This document shows, piece by piece, positions 48,985-58,043 of a DNA stretch of 64,000 nucleotides (the stretch's first letter is position 1; each line of letters starts with the position of its first letter). A model generated the notes under the pieces. That model was not told the DNA's origin and searched no databases. It saw nothing but the letters and a program-made list of their open reading frames with translations. The translations under genes and the position numbers were made by a program. The stretch covers positions 2,046,001-2,110,000 of the forward strand of contig NZ_BNEM01000002.1 in NCBI RefSeq assembly GCF_018327705.1, written 5' to 3'. The DNA comes from Catellatospora sp. TT07R-123 (GTDB lineage: Bacteria > Actinomycetota > Actinomycetes > Mycobacteriales > Micromonosporaceae).

Positions 48985-49076
48985 CAGGGGCGGGCGGGGC
49001 CCGCAGCACGTGCGGCAGACGGGGTGCGGAACCACGCTGCGGCCGCAGCCACCGGGAGATCGGGGCGACCGGGGAA

Positions 49077-49682
49077 TCAGGCGCGCATGCCGCGCAGCAC
49101 CATGTCGACGATCTGCTCGGGCAGCGTCTCGTCGTTCAGTGCGGGATTCCACCGCATCATGCGGTGCATCAGCACCGGGCTGATCAGCGCGGTGACCGCG
49201 ATCTCGATGTCCAGATCGGCACGCAGCTCGCCACTGGCCACCCCACCCCGCAGCACCCCCCGCATCACCTCGCGGCGCGGCTCGGCCATCTCCTGCCAGA
49301 TCCGCCAGGCCGCGTGGCTGCGCGCCACCTCCGGCCACAGGCACGGCATGATCTTGACGGTGCGTTCGTCCTTGTGCCCGATCACCGAGAGCACCTGGAC
49401 CAGGTCCTCGCGTAGCGACTTGCCCGCCGGCTGCGGTGGCGTGCCCTTGAGCTTGACCAGGGTCTCCAGCAGCAGCTCGTCCTTGCCGGGCCAGCGGCGG
49501 TAGATGGTCGCCTTGCCCACCCCGGCCCGGGCGGCGATCGCCTCCATGCTCAGCGCCTCGACGCTGACGCCCTCGGAGAGCAGGTCGAGCACCGCCTCGA
49601 TGATCGCGTCGTGCGCGCGGGAGCTGCGCGGGCGCCCCTGCGCCCGCGCAGCTCCCGTTGCCGTGTCGGCAAGCTCAGTCAT
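49077..49682 (-). CDS. TetR-family transcriptional regulator
   Basis: 201 residues. N-terminal HTH domain (about 22-70) with MEAIAARAGVGKATIYRRWP as the recognition part; C-terminal ligand domain of the TetR_C_11-like type (ALISPVLMHRMMRWNPAL). It starts 13 bases after the MFS transporter stop, so both share a transcript and the regulator probably controls its own operon through the palindromes at 51315 and 51367. Confidence 0.92.
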   Translation of the reverse strand: MTELADTATGAARAQGRPRSSRAHDAIIEAVLDLLSEGVSVEALSMEAIAARAGVGKATIYRRWPGKDELLLETLVKLKGTPPQPAGKSLREDLVQVLSVIGHKDERTVKIMPCLWPEVARSHAAWRIWQEMAEPRREVMRGVLRGGVASGELRADLDIEIAVTALISPVLMHRMMRWNPALNDETLPEQIVDMVLRGMRA

Positions 49683-49695
49683 GGTGAGCGGAACC

Positions 49696-51297
49696 TTACC
49701 CGACGTGAGCCAGTTCGGCTTCGTGCTGCGTGCTCTCCCTGCCCGCCGCCGGGCCGGGCTGGGCCGGGGCCGCCGCGGCAGCCTGGGCCTTGCTGGGCAT
49801 CCAGCGCAGCACCACCAGCACGGACAGCAGCGCCACCGCCGCCGAGCCCAGGGCGGCCCAGTGCATGGCCTGCACGAACGCGGCGTCGGCCGCGGCCGTC
49901 AGGGCCTTGCCCGCCGGGCCCATCCGCTCGGCCACGCCGTACGCGCCGGCGATGGACTCGTTGGCGACCTCGCGGGCGGCCTGCGGCAGCCCCGCGGTGG
50001 TGGGCGCGATCTTGTCGCGGTAGATGCCCGCGACGACCGAGCCGAGCACCGCGATGCCGAACGCGACCGACACCTGGCGCACGGTGTTGGACACGGCCGA
50101 GCCGACGCCCGCCTTCTCGCGCGGCAGGCTGGCCATGATGGTGTTGGTGGCCGGCGGCATCACGTTGGCCATACCGGCGCCCATCAGGAAGAAGTTCACC
50201 CCGACGACCCAGATCGGCGTGTCGGTCTGGAGCGTGGCCAGGATGGCGAAGGTCGCCCCGGCCACCAGCAGGCCCGCGGCCGCCGTGGCGCGTACGCCGA
50301 ACCGCTTGACCATCGTGCTGCTCAGCGGCGAGAACACCAGCTGGCCCAGCGCGAACGGCACCAGCAGCGCTCCGGTCTCCATCGGCGAGTAGCCCCGCAC
50401 CAGCTGGAGGTAGAAGCCGACGAAGAAGAACGAGCCCATGGCCGCGAAGAAGATCAGGCCGATGGCCGCGATCGAGGCGGAGAAGCGGGCGTTGCGGAAC
50501 AGCCGCACGTCCAGCGAGGGGTGCGTGGTGCGCGCCTCCCACCAGACGAAGGCCGCCAGCACCGCCAGGCCGCCGACGATCGCCGCCCACACGCTCACCC
50601 GGGCGAAGCCGTGCTCGCCGCCGTCGACGATGCCGTACACCAGGGCGACCAGGCCCAGGACCGACAGCAGTACGCCGGCGAAGTCGATGCGGCCCGGCCG
50701 GGGGTCGCGCGACTCGGGCACCAGGACCGCCACCGCGATCAGGCCCACCACGATGATCGGCACGTTGATCAGGAAGACCGAGCCCCACCAGTAGTGCTCC
50801 AGCAGGAACCCGCCCAGCAGCGGGCCGATCGCCACCGCGAGGCCGACCGCGCCGGCCCAGATGCCGATGGCCTTGCCCCGCTCACGCGGCTCGAACACGT
50901 TCGAGATGATCGAAAGGGTCACCGGCATGATGGCGGCACCGCCGACGCCCATGAAGGCGCGGGCCGCGATGAGCTGGCCCGGGGTCTGGGCGTACGCCGA
51001 GAGCAGCGACGACGCCGCGAACGCCAGCAGGCCCAGCATCAGGAAGCGCTTGCGCCCCCAGCGGTCGCCCAGCACGCCGAAGCTGAACAGCAGACCGGCG
51101 AAGACCAGGGTGTACGAGTTGATCGCCCACTCGAGCTGGCTCTGGGTCGCCCCCAGGCCGTGGACGGGGTCGGCGAGCGTCCGCATCGCCACGTTCAGCA
51201 CAGTATTGTCGAGCACGACGACGAGCAGGCTCACCACGAGCACCGCCAGGATCGCCCAGCGCCTCGGATGTCCGGTCTGCTGCGGAGCAGATTCCAC
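49696..51297 (-). CDS. MFS drug exporter, DHA2 (14-TMS) family
   Basis: 533 residues from GTG 51297, six bases after GGGGG. Proton-coupled exporter: motif A FGVLGDRWGRKR, motif C region GAVGLAVAIGPLLGGFL, and 14 hydrophobic segments across about 15-500. NTVLNVAMRTLA near the first segment is the usual DHA2 start. A C-terminal Ala/Pro tail is cytoplasmic. With the TetR gene it forms an inducible efflux operon; the substrate is unknown. Confidence 0.93.
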   Translation of the reverse strand: MESAPQQTGHPRRWAILAVLVVSLLVVVLDNTVLNVAMRTLADPVHGLGATQSQLEWAINSYTLVFAGLLFSFGVLGDRWGRKRFLMLGLLAFAASSLLSAYAQTPGQLIAARAFMGVGGAAIMPVTLSIISNVFEPRERGKAIGIWAGAVGLAVAIGPLLGGFLLEHYWWGSVFLINVPIIVVGLIAVAVLVPESRDPRPGRIDFAGVLLSVLGLVALVYGIVDGGEHGFARVSVWAAIVGGLAVLAAFVWWEARTTHPSLDVRLFRNARFSASIAAIGLIFFAAMGSFFFVGFYLQLVRGYSPMETGALLVPFALGQLVFSPLSSTMVKRFGVRATAAAGLLVAGATFAILATLQTDTPIWVVGVNFFLMGAGMANVMPPATNTIMASLPREKAGVGSAVSNTVRQVSVAFGIAVLGSVVAGIYRDKIAPTTAGLPQAAREVANESIAGAYGVAERMGPAGKALTAAADAAFVQAMHWAALGSAAVALLSVLVVLRWMPSKAQAAAAAPAQPGPAAGRESTQHEAELAHVG

Positions 51298-51314
51298 GTT
51301 TATCCCCCAGGATT

Positions 51315-51337
51315 CGATACGGGCACGTCTCGTATCG
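51315..51337. promoter_or_regulatory. Palindromic operator 1
   Basis: CGATACG-N9-CGTATCG, 18 bases upstream of the MFS start. Identical half-sites recur at 51367-51389. Confidence 0.75.
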
Positions 51338-51366
51338 TATGAGGGGACGCTACGCCCCCACCCGCG

Positions 51367-51389
51367 CGATACGAAACGGTTCCGTATCG
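51367..51389. promoter_or_regulatory. Palindromic operator 2
   Basis: CGATACG-N9-CGTATCG. Its centre is 52 bases from that of operator 1, about five helical turns, so two TetR dimers could bind the same face of the DNA. Confidence 0.75.
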
Positions 51390-51625
51390 AAAGTGACCCA
51401 GCCCACTTCGCGGCGCACTCCACGGCACACTCCGCGTCGCTCGAACGGGTGACAGCCGGACTCACCCGGACGGGTCCGCACCGCCCCCACCAGCACCGTC
51501 CTATCGACACGGCGACGGTGCCGGATTCGTCAGGTTAAGACCGATTCGCGTGCCACCATCGGGGTGTCGGGCCGAGCATGGTGCGGACGAGCACCGCCGG
51601 CCCGCCATCGCGGAGGGAGTTGTTG

Positions 51626-52405
51626 ATGGCCAACGCATTCGGCGTCCCCACCTGGGTAGATCTGAGCACCACCGATCTCAAGGCGGCGACCGAGTTCTAC
51701 ACCGATCTGTTCGGCTGGGAGGCGGAGGTGTCGCCCGAGCCCGAAGCGGGCGGATACACCACCTTCCGCCTGGACGGCAAGGCCGTCGCGGGCGCGGGCC
51801 CGATCGAGGGCGGCGAGCACCAGCCGTCGCTGTGGACCACGTACGTCGAGGTCCACGACGCGGAGCAGACCGCGCACCAGGTCGCCGAGGCGGGCGGCAA
51901 CGTGCTGCTGGCGCCGTTCGACGTGCTCGGGCACGGGAAGATGGCCGTCTTCCTCGACCCGGCGGGCGCGATGTTCGCCGTGTGGCAGCCCGGCACCAGC
52001 GGCGGGGGCCAGGTCTTCCGCGTGCCGGGGGCGCTGGCCTGGAACGAGCTGACCACCCGCGATCCCGAGAGTGCGAAGGAGTTCTACGGCGGCGTCTTCG
52101 GCTGGGATGCCGACGACATGCCGTTCGGGTCGGCGACCTACACGGAATGGCAGGTCGCCGGGCGTCCGATCGCGGGCATGATGCCGATGGACGGCCCGCA
52201 GTGGCCCGACGACCTGCCGTCGCACTGGATGGCGTACTTCCACGTCGCCGACACCGACGCCGCCGTGCAGCGGGTCCGCGACCTCGGCGGCGCGGTGTGC
52301 GTGCCGCCGACCGACATCCCGCCGGGCCGCTTCGCCGTCTGCGAGGACCCCCAGGGCGGCGTCTTCGCCCTGATCAGGGTCACCCCCGCCCGCCTCTCCG
52401 CGTAA
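51626..52405 (+). CDS. Two-domain VOC (glyoxalase/dioxygenase fold) protein
   Basis: 259 residues from ATG 51626 after GGAGGGAG. Two VOC domains: residues about 8-120 (WVDLSTTDLKAATEFYTDLF through FLDPAGAMFAVWQP) and 130-255 (WNELTTRDPESAKEFYGGVF through CEDPQGGVFALIRV). Matches the actinobacterial hydroxylase/glyoxalase-like group near 27-kDa antigen Cfp30B. Metal ligands are only partly visible. Divergent from the MFS operon. Confidence 0.88.
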   Translation: MANAFGVPTWVDLSTTDLKAATEFYTDLFGWEAEVSPEPEAGGYTTFRLDGKAVAGAGPIEGGEHQPSLWTTYVEVHDAEQTAHQVAEAGGNVLLAPFDVLGHGKMAVFLDPAGAMFAVWQPGTSGGGQVFRVPGALAWNELTTRDPESAKEFYGGVFGWDADDMPFGSATYTEWQVAGRPIAGMMPMDGPQWPDDLPSHWMAYFHVADTDAAVQRVRDLGGAVCVPPTDIPPGRFAVCEDPQGGVFALIRVTPARLSA

Positions 52406-52417
52406 CCGCCCGCCCCA

Positions 52418-52494
52418 AGATCGGCCAAGTTGCCTGGCAGTCGGGCGTATCGGCAGGCCCGATACCGACGATTGCCAGGCAACTTGCGTGATCT
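52418..52494. repeat. Intergenic hairpin, family B copy 1
   Basis: Arms 52418-52453 and 52459-52494 with a perfect 14-bp core (CAAGTTGCCTGGCA, 52426-52439 and 52473-52486). Shares CAAGTTGCCKGGCA with the hairpin at 56303-56383. Confidence 0.88.
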
Positions 52495-52513
52495 GGGTGG
52501 GGTGCGCGGCGGG

Positions 52514-52810
52514 TCAGGCGGCGAGGATGGAGTCGATCTCGGCGGCCAGGCGCAGGTCGAGGTCGGTTACTCCGCCGCAGGCATGGGTGGCGCAGTGGAA
52601 CATCAGCGTCTGATAGCGGATGTCGATGTCGGGATGGTGGTTCATCCGCTCGGCGAGCTCACCGATGCGCGCGACGGCGTCCAGCGCCGCGGCGAAGCTG
52701 GGCAGATTCACGGTACGGGAGATCTCGTGCACGTCGCCCGTCCAGCCATGCAGGCCGGTCAGCCCCCGCTCCAGCTCACCCGGATTCAACAGTTCGACCA
52801 TACGAACCAT
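52514..52810 (-). CDS. Pterin-4a-carbinolamine dehydratase
   Basis: 98 residues from ATG 52810; ATG 52801 is also in frame. Carries the family signature MNHHPDIDIRYQ, FHCATHACGGVTDLDLRLA. Dehydrates 4a-hydroxytetrahydrobiopterin, although in actinobacteria lacking aromatic hydroxylases the real role is unclear (possibly molybdopterin-related or regulatory). Confidence 0.9.
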   Translation of the reverse strand: MVRMVELLNPGELERGLTGLHGWTGDVHEISRTVNLPSFAAALDAVARIGELAERMNHHPDIDIRYQTLMFHCATHACGGVTDLDLRLAAEIDSILAA

Positions 52811-52840
52811 GATGTCCGAGATTCGGCGCCGCACATGCTG

Positions 52841-52885
52841 ATCGGGGGCACTTCGTCCCGCTATGTGGCGAGAAGTGCCCCCGAT
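52841..52885 (-). terminator. Hairpin after yebC
   Basis: 14-bp perfect stem (52841-52854 ATCGGGGGCACTTC and 52872-52885), 17-base loop, just past the yebC stop and before the pterin dehydratase start. Confidence 0.7.
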
Positions 52886-52902
52886 CGGAGAAGCGAGGGG
52901 GA

Positions 52903-53655
52903 TCAGCCCTCGATCTTCTCCATGATCTCGTCGGAGATGTCGAAGTTGGCCCACACGTTCTGCACGTCGTCGCAGTCGTCGAGCACGTCGATCAGCTTGA
53001 GCACCTTGCGGGCGCCCTCCTCCTCCAGCGGCACCTGCATGCTGGGGACGAAGGTGGACTCGGCCGACTCGTAGTCGATGCCCGCACCCTGCAGCGCGGT
53101 CCGGACGCCGACCAGGTCGGTGGCCTCGCTGATGACCTCGAACGCCTCGCCCAGGTCGTTGCACTCCTCGGCGCCGGCGTCGAGCACCGCGCCCAGCACG
53201 TCGTCCTCGGACAGGCCGTTCTTCGGCACGATGACCTGGCCCTTGCGCGAGAACATGTACGCCACCGAGCCCGCGTCGGCGAGGCTGCCGCCGTTGCGGG
53301 TCAGCGCCACGCGCACCTCGGTCGCGGCGCGGTTGCGGTTGTCGGTCAGGCACTCGATCAGGATCGCCACGCCGTTGGGGCCGTAGCCCTCGTACATGAT
53401 GGTCTGCCAGTCGGCGCCGCCGGCCTCCAGGCCCGAACCGCGCTTGACCGCCCGGTCGATGTTGTCGTTCGGGACGGAGCTCTTCTTGGCCTTCTGGATC
53501 GCGTCGTAGAGGGTCGGGTTACCCGTCGGGTCACCACCGCCGGTGCGCGCCGCCACCTCGATGTTCTTGATGAGGCGGGCGAACAGCTTGCCCCGCTTGG
53601 CGTCGATTGCCGCCTTCTTGTGCTTGGTAGTCGCCCACTTTGAGTGGCCGGACAT
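52903..53655 (-). CDS. yebC: YebC/PmpR-family protein (TACO1-like)
   Basis: 250 residues. Starts [18 protein letters not shown], the family signature, with [15 protein letters not shown] and [19 protein letters not shown]. Family members act as transcription regulators or assist translation of proline-rich stretches. Conserved next to ruvC and pdxT in actinobacteria. Confidence 0.95.
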   Translation of the reverse strand: MSGHSKWATTKHKKAAIDAKRGKLFARLIKNIEVAARTGGGDPTGNPTLYDAIQKAKKSSVPNDNIDRAVKRGSGLEAGGADWQTIMYEGYGPNGVAILIECLTDNRNRAATEVRVALTRNGGSLADAGSVAYMFSRKGQVIVPKNGLSEDDVLGAVLDAGAEECNDLGEAFEVISEATDLVGVRTALQGAGIDYESAESTFVPSMQVPLEEEGARKVLKLIDVLDDCDDVQNVWANFDISDEIMEKIEG

Positions 53656-53696
53656 ACGATCCTCCGTCAGCGCGAGATGAAGCGTCCCCTGGCCGG

Positions 53697-54305
53697 TCAG
53701 GAGACCCGGGCACGCACCATGTCCACGAACAGGCGGTGCACCCGCAGGTCCCCGGTCAGCTCCGGGTGGAACGAGGTTGCCAGCAGGTTGCCCTGCCGGA
53801 CCGCGACCATCCTACCGGTGGCCGGACCCGACTCCACCCGGCCCAGGACCTCCACGTCGGGGCCGACCGACTCGACCCACGGCGCGCGGATGAAGATCGC
53901 GTGCAGCGGGTCGCCCTCCAGGCCCTCGATCACCACCGGCGCCTCGAACGAGTCGACCTGGCGGCCGAACGCGTTGCGGCGGACCGTCATGCCGATGCCA
54001 CCGAAGGTCTTCTGGTCGGGGCGGCCGTCCAGCACCTCGTCGGCGAGCATGATCATGCCGGCGCACGAGCCGTACGCCGGCATGCCGTGGGCCAGGCGCT
54101 CGCGGATCGGCTCGTACACCTCGAACGCGACCGCCAGCTTGCTCATGGTGGTGGACTCCCCGCCCGGGACGACCAGCGCGTCGATGCTCGCGACCTCTTC
54201 GGGCCGGCGCACCGGGCGGCCGATCACGTCGCACTCGGCCAGCGCGGCCAGGTGCTCGCGCACGTCGCCCTGCAGCGCCAGCACGCCGATGACGAGATCA
54301 GACAC
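53697..54305 (-). CDS. pdxT: PLP synthase glutaminase subunit PdxT
   Basis: 202 residues from GTG 54305, five bases after AGGAGG. Class I glutaminase: [21 protein letters not shown], nucleophile cysteine in [11 protein letters not shown], and the His/Glu pair in SFHPELTGD. Supplies ammonia to PdxS. Separated from pdxS here by about 2 kb. Confidence 0.96.
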   Translation of the reverse strand: MSDLVIGVLALQGDVREHLAALAECDVIGRPVRRPEEVASIDALVVPGGESTTMSKLAVAFEVYEPIRERLAHGMPAYGSCAGMIMLADEVLDGRPDQKTFGGIGMTVRRNAFGRQVDSFEAPVVIEGLEGDPLHAIFIRAPWVESVGPDVEVLGRVESGPATGRMVAVRQGNLLATSFHPELTGDLRVHRLFVDMVRARVS

Positions 54306-54342
54306 GGGTCCTCCTAGAAAGATCATCCACTGTATTCCGAGT

Positions 54343-55767
54343 CTATGCCGCGACCGGCAGTCCCTCCGGCGCGGCCTGCGCCGACGTGTCCCGCACCGCC
54401 CAGCCCGGCGCGACCGCAGCCCGCTCGGCGAAGCCTGCGACCGGCTCGGCGAAGCCCCCGACCGGCTCAGCGAAGCCCCCGACCGGCTCAGCCGAGGCCG
54501 GGACCGGCCCGGCGAAGGCCTCGACCGGGTCGGTGAAGGCCGGGACCGGCTGCGGGGCGGCGGGGACAGGCGTCGCGGCCGGGACGGCGACGGTGACGCG
54601 CGCGGCGGCGGTCAGGGCCTGGGCCAGGTCGGCCCACAGGTCCTCCGGGTCCTCCAGGCCCACCGACATGCGCAGCAGGCTCGGCGTGATGCCGCCGGTG
54701 GCCTTGCCCGCCTCGTCGACCAGCCGGTGGGTCAGCAGCGCCGGGTGCTCGATGAGCGTGTCGACCGAGCCCAGGCTCACCGCCGGGGTGATCAGCTTCA
54801 GGTGGGAGACCACCGCGGCCGCGTCGTCGGCGGTCTCGAACGCGATCATCGCGCCGGGACCGCGCATCTGGCGGCCGACCAGCCCGCGCGGGTCGTTGCC
54901 GGGCAGGCCCGGGTAGTGCACCTTGGCCACGCCCCGGTGCACGGCCAGCCGCACCGCGAGCATCGCCGCGCTCGCCTGGGCGGCGCGCACCCGCAGCGGC
55001 AGCGTGGCCAGGCCGCGGTGCAGCAGGTAGCCGCCCAGCGGGTGCAGCACCGCGCCGGTCAGGATGCGCACCTGGCGCAGCGCGGCGGCGCGCTCCTGCG
55101 AGCAGGCGACCACGCCGCCGAGCACGTCGCCGTGCCCGCCGAGGTACTTCGTGCCCGAGTGCACCACGTACGCCGCGCCGAGCCGGGCGGGGTTCTGCAG
55201 CACCGGGGTGGCGAACGTGTTGTCGACCAGCAGCGGGACGTCCCCGGCCTGGATGGCGACGGTGGCGATGTCGACCAGGCTCAGCGTCGGGTTGCCCGGC
55301 GTCTCCACGATCACCAGGCCGGTGTCGGGGCGCAGCGCGGTGCCGACCTCGTCCTGGTCGACCCAGGTGACGGTCAGGCCGAGCAGGCCGGTGGCGAGCA
55401 GGTGGTCGGTGCCGCCGTAGAGGGGGCGTACGGCCACGACGTGGCGCTTGCCGGTGAGCACGCACGCGGCCTGGAGCACGGCGGTGATCGCGGCCATGCC
55501 CGAGGAGAACGACACCGCGGTCTCGGTGCCCTCCAGGTCGGCCAGCGCCTGCTCGAACCGGGCCGTGGTCGGGTTGTAGAGGCGCTGGTAGACCGGGGTG
55601 GCGGCGGTGGCCGCGCCCTCGGCGAAGGCGCCCAGCGCGGCGCCCGCCGCGACCTGGTCGTGCATCGGGTACGTGGTGGAGAAGTCCAGCGGCAGCGCGT
55701 GGACGCCGAGCTCGGCGAGGTCGGCGCGGCCCGCGTGCACGGCACGGGTATCGGCGGCGTACGTCAT
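54343..55767 (-). CDS. Cys/Met-metabolism PLP enzyme (cystathionine gamma-synthase or methionine gamma-lyase type) with a repeat tail
   Basis: 474 residues from ATG 55767 ([13 protein letters not shown]); ATG 55779 is also in frame. The fold-type I domain has [46 protein letters not shown], and the PLP lysine in [14 protein letters not shown]. The family usually ends near residue 390; here an Ala/Pro-rich tail of about 85 residues follows, with three EPVGGFA-type heptads (21-bp DNA repeats near 54424-54500). It is divergent from an Lrp regulator, which probably controls it by methionine or a related amino acid. Lyase versus synthase cannot be decided by eye. Confidence 0.88.
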   Translation of the reverse strand: MTYAADTRAVHAGRADLAELGVHALPLDFSTTYPMHDQVAAGAALGAFAEGAATAATPVYQRLYNPTTARFEQALADLEGTETAVSFSSGMAAITAVLQAACVLTGKRHVVAVRPLYGGTDHLLATGLLGLTVTWVDQDEVGTALRPDTGLVIVETPGNPTLSLVDIATVAIQAGDVPLLVDNTFATPVLQNPARLGAAYVVHSGTKYLGGHGDVLGGVVACSQERAAALRQVRILTGAVLHPLGGYLLHRGLATLPLRVRAAQASAAMLAVRLAVHRGVAKVHYPGLPGNDPRGLVGRQMRGPGAMIAFETADDAAAVVSHLKLITPAVSLGSVDTLIEHPALLTHRLVDEAGKATGGITPSLLRMSVGLEDPEDLWADLAQALTAAARVTVAVPAATPVPAAPQPVPAFTDPVEAFAGPVPASAEPVGGFAEPVGGFAEPVAGFAERAAVAPGWAVRDTSAQAAPEGLPVAA

Positions 55768-55827
55768 GGCGCAGATCATGGGGAGTTCTTCGGCACAGCT
55801 CAACAAGGTCTGAATATCATTCGGCGT

Positions 55828-56298
55828 ATGGCCGAGAACGTCGCACTCGATACGGTGGACCTGGCGATTCTGCGCGCGTTGCAGAACGATGCGCGGATCT
55901 CGAACAAGGACCTGGCCGCGAAGGTGAACGTGGCCGCCTCGACCTGCCTGGAGCGGGTGCGCTCGCTCCAGCGGCGCGGGGTGCTGGTGGGTTTCCACGC
56001 CGAGGCGGACCCGGCGGCGCTGGGGCGGCCGCTCCAGGCGTACATCGCGGTGCGGGTGCGCCCCCACAACCGCGACGTGGTGGAGCCCTTCATCCGGTTC
56101 GCCCTGGACCTGCCCGAGACCCTGGCCCTGTCCCACATCGCCGGCCCGGACGACTTCCTGGTCCACGTGGCCGTCCGCGACGCCGCCCACCTCCAGCGCC
56201 TGATCCTCGACGGCTTCACCTCCCGCCGCGAGGTCGCCCACCTCCAGACCCAGCTCATCTTCGACCACGTCAAGAAGTGGGACATCACCGTCCCGTAA
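55828..56298 (+). CDS. Lrp/AsnC-family regulator
   Basis: 156 residues from ATG 55828. N-terminal HTH (DLAILRALQNDARISNKDLA, VAASTCLERVRSLQRRGVL) and a C-terminal RAM ligand domain (IAVRVRPHNRDVV, HIAGPDDFLVHVAVRD). Divergent from the PLP enzyme gene over a 60-bp gap, which must hold both promoters; GAATATCATTC at its right end is a possible half-palindromic site. Confidence 0.92.
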   Translation: MAENVALDTVDLAILRALQNDARISNKDLAAKVNVAASTCLERVRSLQRRGVLVGFHAEADPAALGRPLQAYIAVRVRPHNRDVVEPFIRFALDLPETLALSHIAGPDDFLVHVAVRDAAHLQRLILDGFTSRREVAHLQTQLIFDHVKKWDITVP

Positions 56299-56302
56299 CC
56301 CC

Positions 56303-56383
56303 CAAGATCGCGCAAGTTGCCGGGCAATAGCGGGTATTCGGGTCCATGATTCGGCCGATTGCCCGGCAACTTGGCTGGTCTTG
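56303..56383. repeat. Intergenic hairpin, family B copy 2
   Basis: A perfect 16-bp core stem (CAAGTTGCCGGGCAAT at 56313-56328, complement at 56358-56373) with outer CAAGA/TCTTG pairing. Placed, like copy 1, between convergent genes (Lrp and pdxS). Confidence 0.88.
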
Positions 56384-56441
56384 AACGGGGACGGCCGCCG
56401 ACCCCGGGAGGGGGCGGCGGCCGTCGCGCGCACAGGTCAGC

Positions 56442-57350
56442 TCACCAGCCGCGCTCGGCGAGGCGGTGGGGCTGGGGGATCTCGTCGACGTTGATGCCGA
56501 CCATGGCCTCGCCCAGACCGCGCGAGACCTTGGCGAGCACGTCCGGGTCGTCGTAGAAGGTGGTGGCCTTCACGATCGCCTCGGCCCGCTGGGCCGGGTT
56601 GCCGGACTTGAAGATGCCGGAGCCGACGAAGACGCCCTCGGCGCCAAGCTGCATCATCATGGCGGCGTCGGCCGGGGTGGCGATGCCGCCCGCGGTGAAC
56701 AGCACCACCGGCAGCTTGCCGGTCTCGGCGACCTCCTTGACCAGCTCGTACGGCGCCTGGAGCTCCTTGGCCGCGACGTAGAGCTCGTCCTCGGGCAGCG
56801 TGGTGAGGCGCTTGATCTCGGCACGGATCTTGCGCATGTGGGTGGTGGCGTTGGAGACGTCGCCGGTGCCGGCCTCACCCTTCGAGCGGATCATGGCCGC
56901 GCCCTCGGTGATGCGCCGCAGCGCCTCGCCCAGGTTGGTCGCGCCGCAGACGAAGGGCACCGTGAACTGCCACTTGTCGATGTGGTTGGCGTAGTCGGCC
57001 GGGGTCAGCACCTCGGACTCGTCGACGTAGTCGACGCCGAGCGCCTGGAGCACCTGGGCCTCGACGAAGTGGCCGATGCGGGCCTTGGCCATGACCGGGA
57101 TCGAGACGGCGGCGATGATGCCGTCGATCATGTCCGGGTCGCTCATCCGGGAGACGCCGCCCTGGGCGCGGATGTCGGCGGGCACGCGCTCCAGCGCCAT
57201 GACGGCGACGGCGCCCGCGTCCTCGGCGATCTTCGCCTGCTCCGGCGTGACGACGTCCATGATCACGCCGCCCTTGAGCATCTCGGCCATGCCGCGCTTG
57301 ACGCGGGCGGTGCCGGTGACCGGTACGTTCGAAGACTCGGTTGCAGACAT
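56442..57350 (-). CDS. pdxS: PLP synthase subunit PdxS
   Basis: 302 residues from ATG 57350. Builds pyridoxal 5'-phosphate from ribose-5-phosphate, glyceraldehyde-3-phosphate and ammonia. [17 protein letters not shown] at the start, the catalytic lysine in [10 protein letters not shown], the second in [12 protein letters not shown], and the phosphate loop [10 protein letters not shown]. Confidence 0.97.
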   Translation of the reverse strand: MSATESSNVPVTGTARVKRGMAEMLKGGVIMDVVTPEQAKIAEDAGAVAVMALERVPADIRAQGGVSRMSDPDMIDGIIAAVSIPVMAKARIGHFVEAQVLQALGVDYVDESEVLTPADYANHIDKWQFTVPFVCGATNLGEALRRITEGAAMIRSKGEAGTGDVSNATTHMRKIRAEIKRLTTLPEDELYVAAKELQAPYELVKEVAETGKLPVVLFTAGGIATPADAAMMMQLGAEGVFVGSGIFKSGNPAQRAEAIVKATTFYDDPDVLAKVSRGLGEAMVGINVDEIPQPHRLAERGW

Positions 57351-57510
57351 GGTGTCGCGGCTCTCCTCGCGGACGGGGAAGGGACTTAACGGGCCTGTCA
57401 GACAAAGCCCTGCACGATCCATCGTACGTGCGGCCGGGCAGGCCACCCGACGGCCAATCACACCCCTGTGGCCCGCCCTGTGACCGCTGTCACAGCAGTG
57501 ACCTGGCGTT

Positions 57511-58008
57511 CTAGACCGCGATGAGGGTCGGGTCGTCGATGTCGAAGTACGCCGGGCGCGGGTGCTTGCGGTTGAGCCGCAGCAGCCGCACCAGGGGGCG
57601 GCCGCGCACCGCCAGCGCCGCCCGGACCAGGTCGGTGTGCATCTGGCGGGCCAGCGCGACCCGGCGGCTGGCCGCCACCACGGCGGCCCCGTCGGGCGTC
57701 GCCGGGTCCAGCGCCTGCTTGCGCAGCATCCGGGTCAGGTCGTTCTCGGCCGCCTCGCGGTCGTCGTCGCGGGCGTCCAGCGCGGCGCGGGCCGCGGCGT
57801 ACAGGTCGGCGGCGTCGGGCTCACCGGGCGCGGCCTCGGCCAGCACCGCCGCGGCGGCGGCCCGGCGCACCAGCTGGGAGTCCAGCGCCCGCCCGGCCGA
57901 GGCGGCACGGGCGTGCAGCCGGTCGACCCGGCCCGCGACCCAGGTGACGTACGACGCACCCACGACCACGAAGGCCACCACGCCGATCACCCAACCCATG
58001 CCGGGCAT
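57511..58008 (-). CDS. Membrane-anchored helical protein, LemA-like
   Basis: 165 residues. One N-terminal membrane segment ([20 protein letters not shown]), then helices with [20 protein letters not shown], a pattern resembling the start of LemA proteins, but the rest shows no clear match. It follows pimA after 35 bases and is probably in the same transcript. Function unknown. Confidence 0.7.
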   Translation of the reverse strand: MPGMGWVIGVVAFVVVGASYVTWVAGRVDRLHARAASAGRALDSQLVRRAAAAAVLAEAAPGEPDAADLYAAARAALDARDDDREAAENDLTRMLRKQALDPATPDGAAVVAASRRVALARQMHTDLVRAALAVRGRPLVRLLRLNRKHPRPAYFDIDDPTLIAV

Positions 58009-58043
58009 CGTAGTGGGAGCGCGTCACGGTTCGGCGTCCCCGG

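Larger units (their letters stand above)
48334..49076. other. 743-bp convergent gap full of repeats
   Basis: Between the hydrolase stop and the TetR gene stop. It holds a minisatellite (48371-48560), hairpin A2 (48608-48663), a 38-bp inverted repeat (48699-48736 and 48947-48984), and an imperfect palindrome near 48770-48830. Frames that cross it read as simple repeats and lack ribosome sites, so I call no gene. Confidence 0.75.

Noticed and set aside
55805-55827. GAATATCATTC as an Lrp operator
   Set aside because: Only one short imperfect site; too little to call as a feature.
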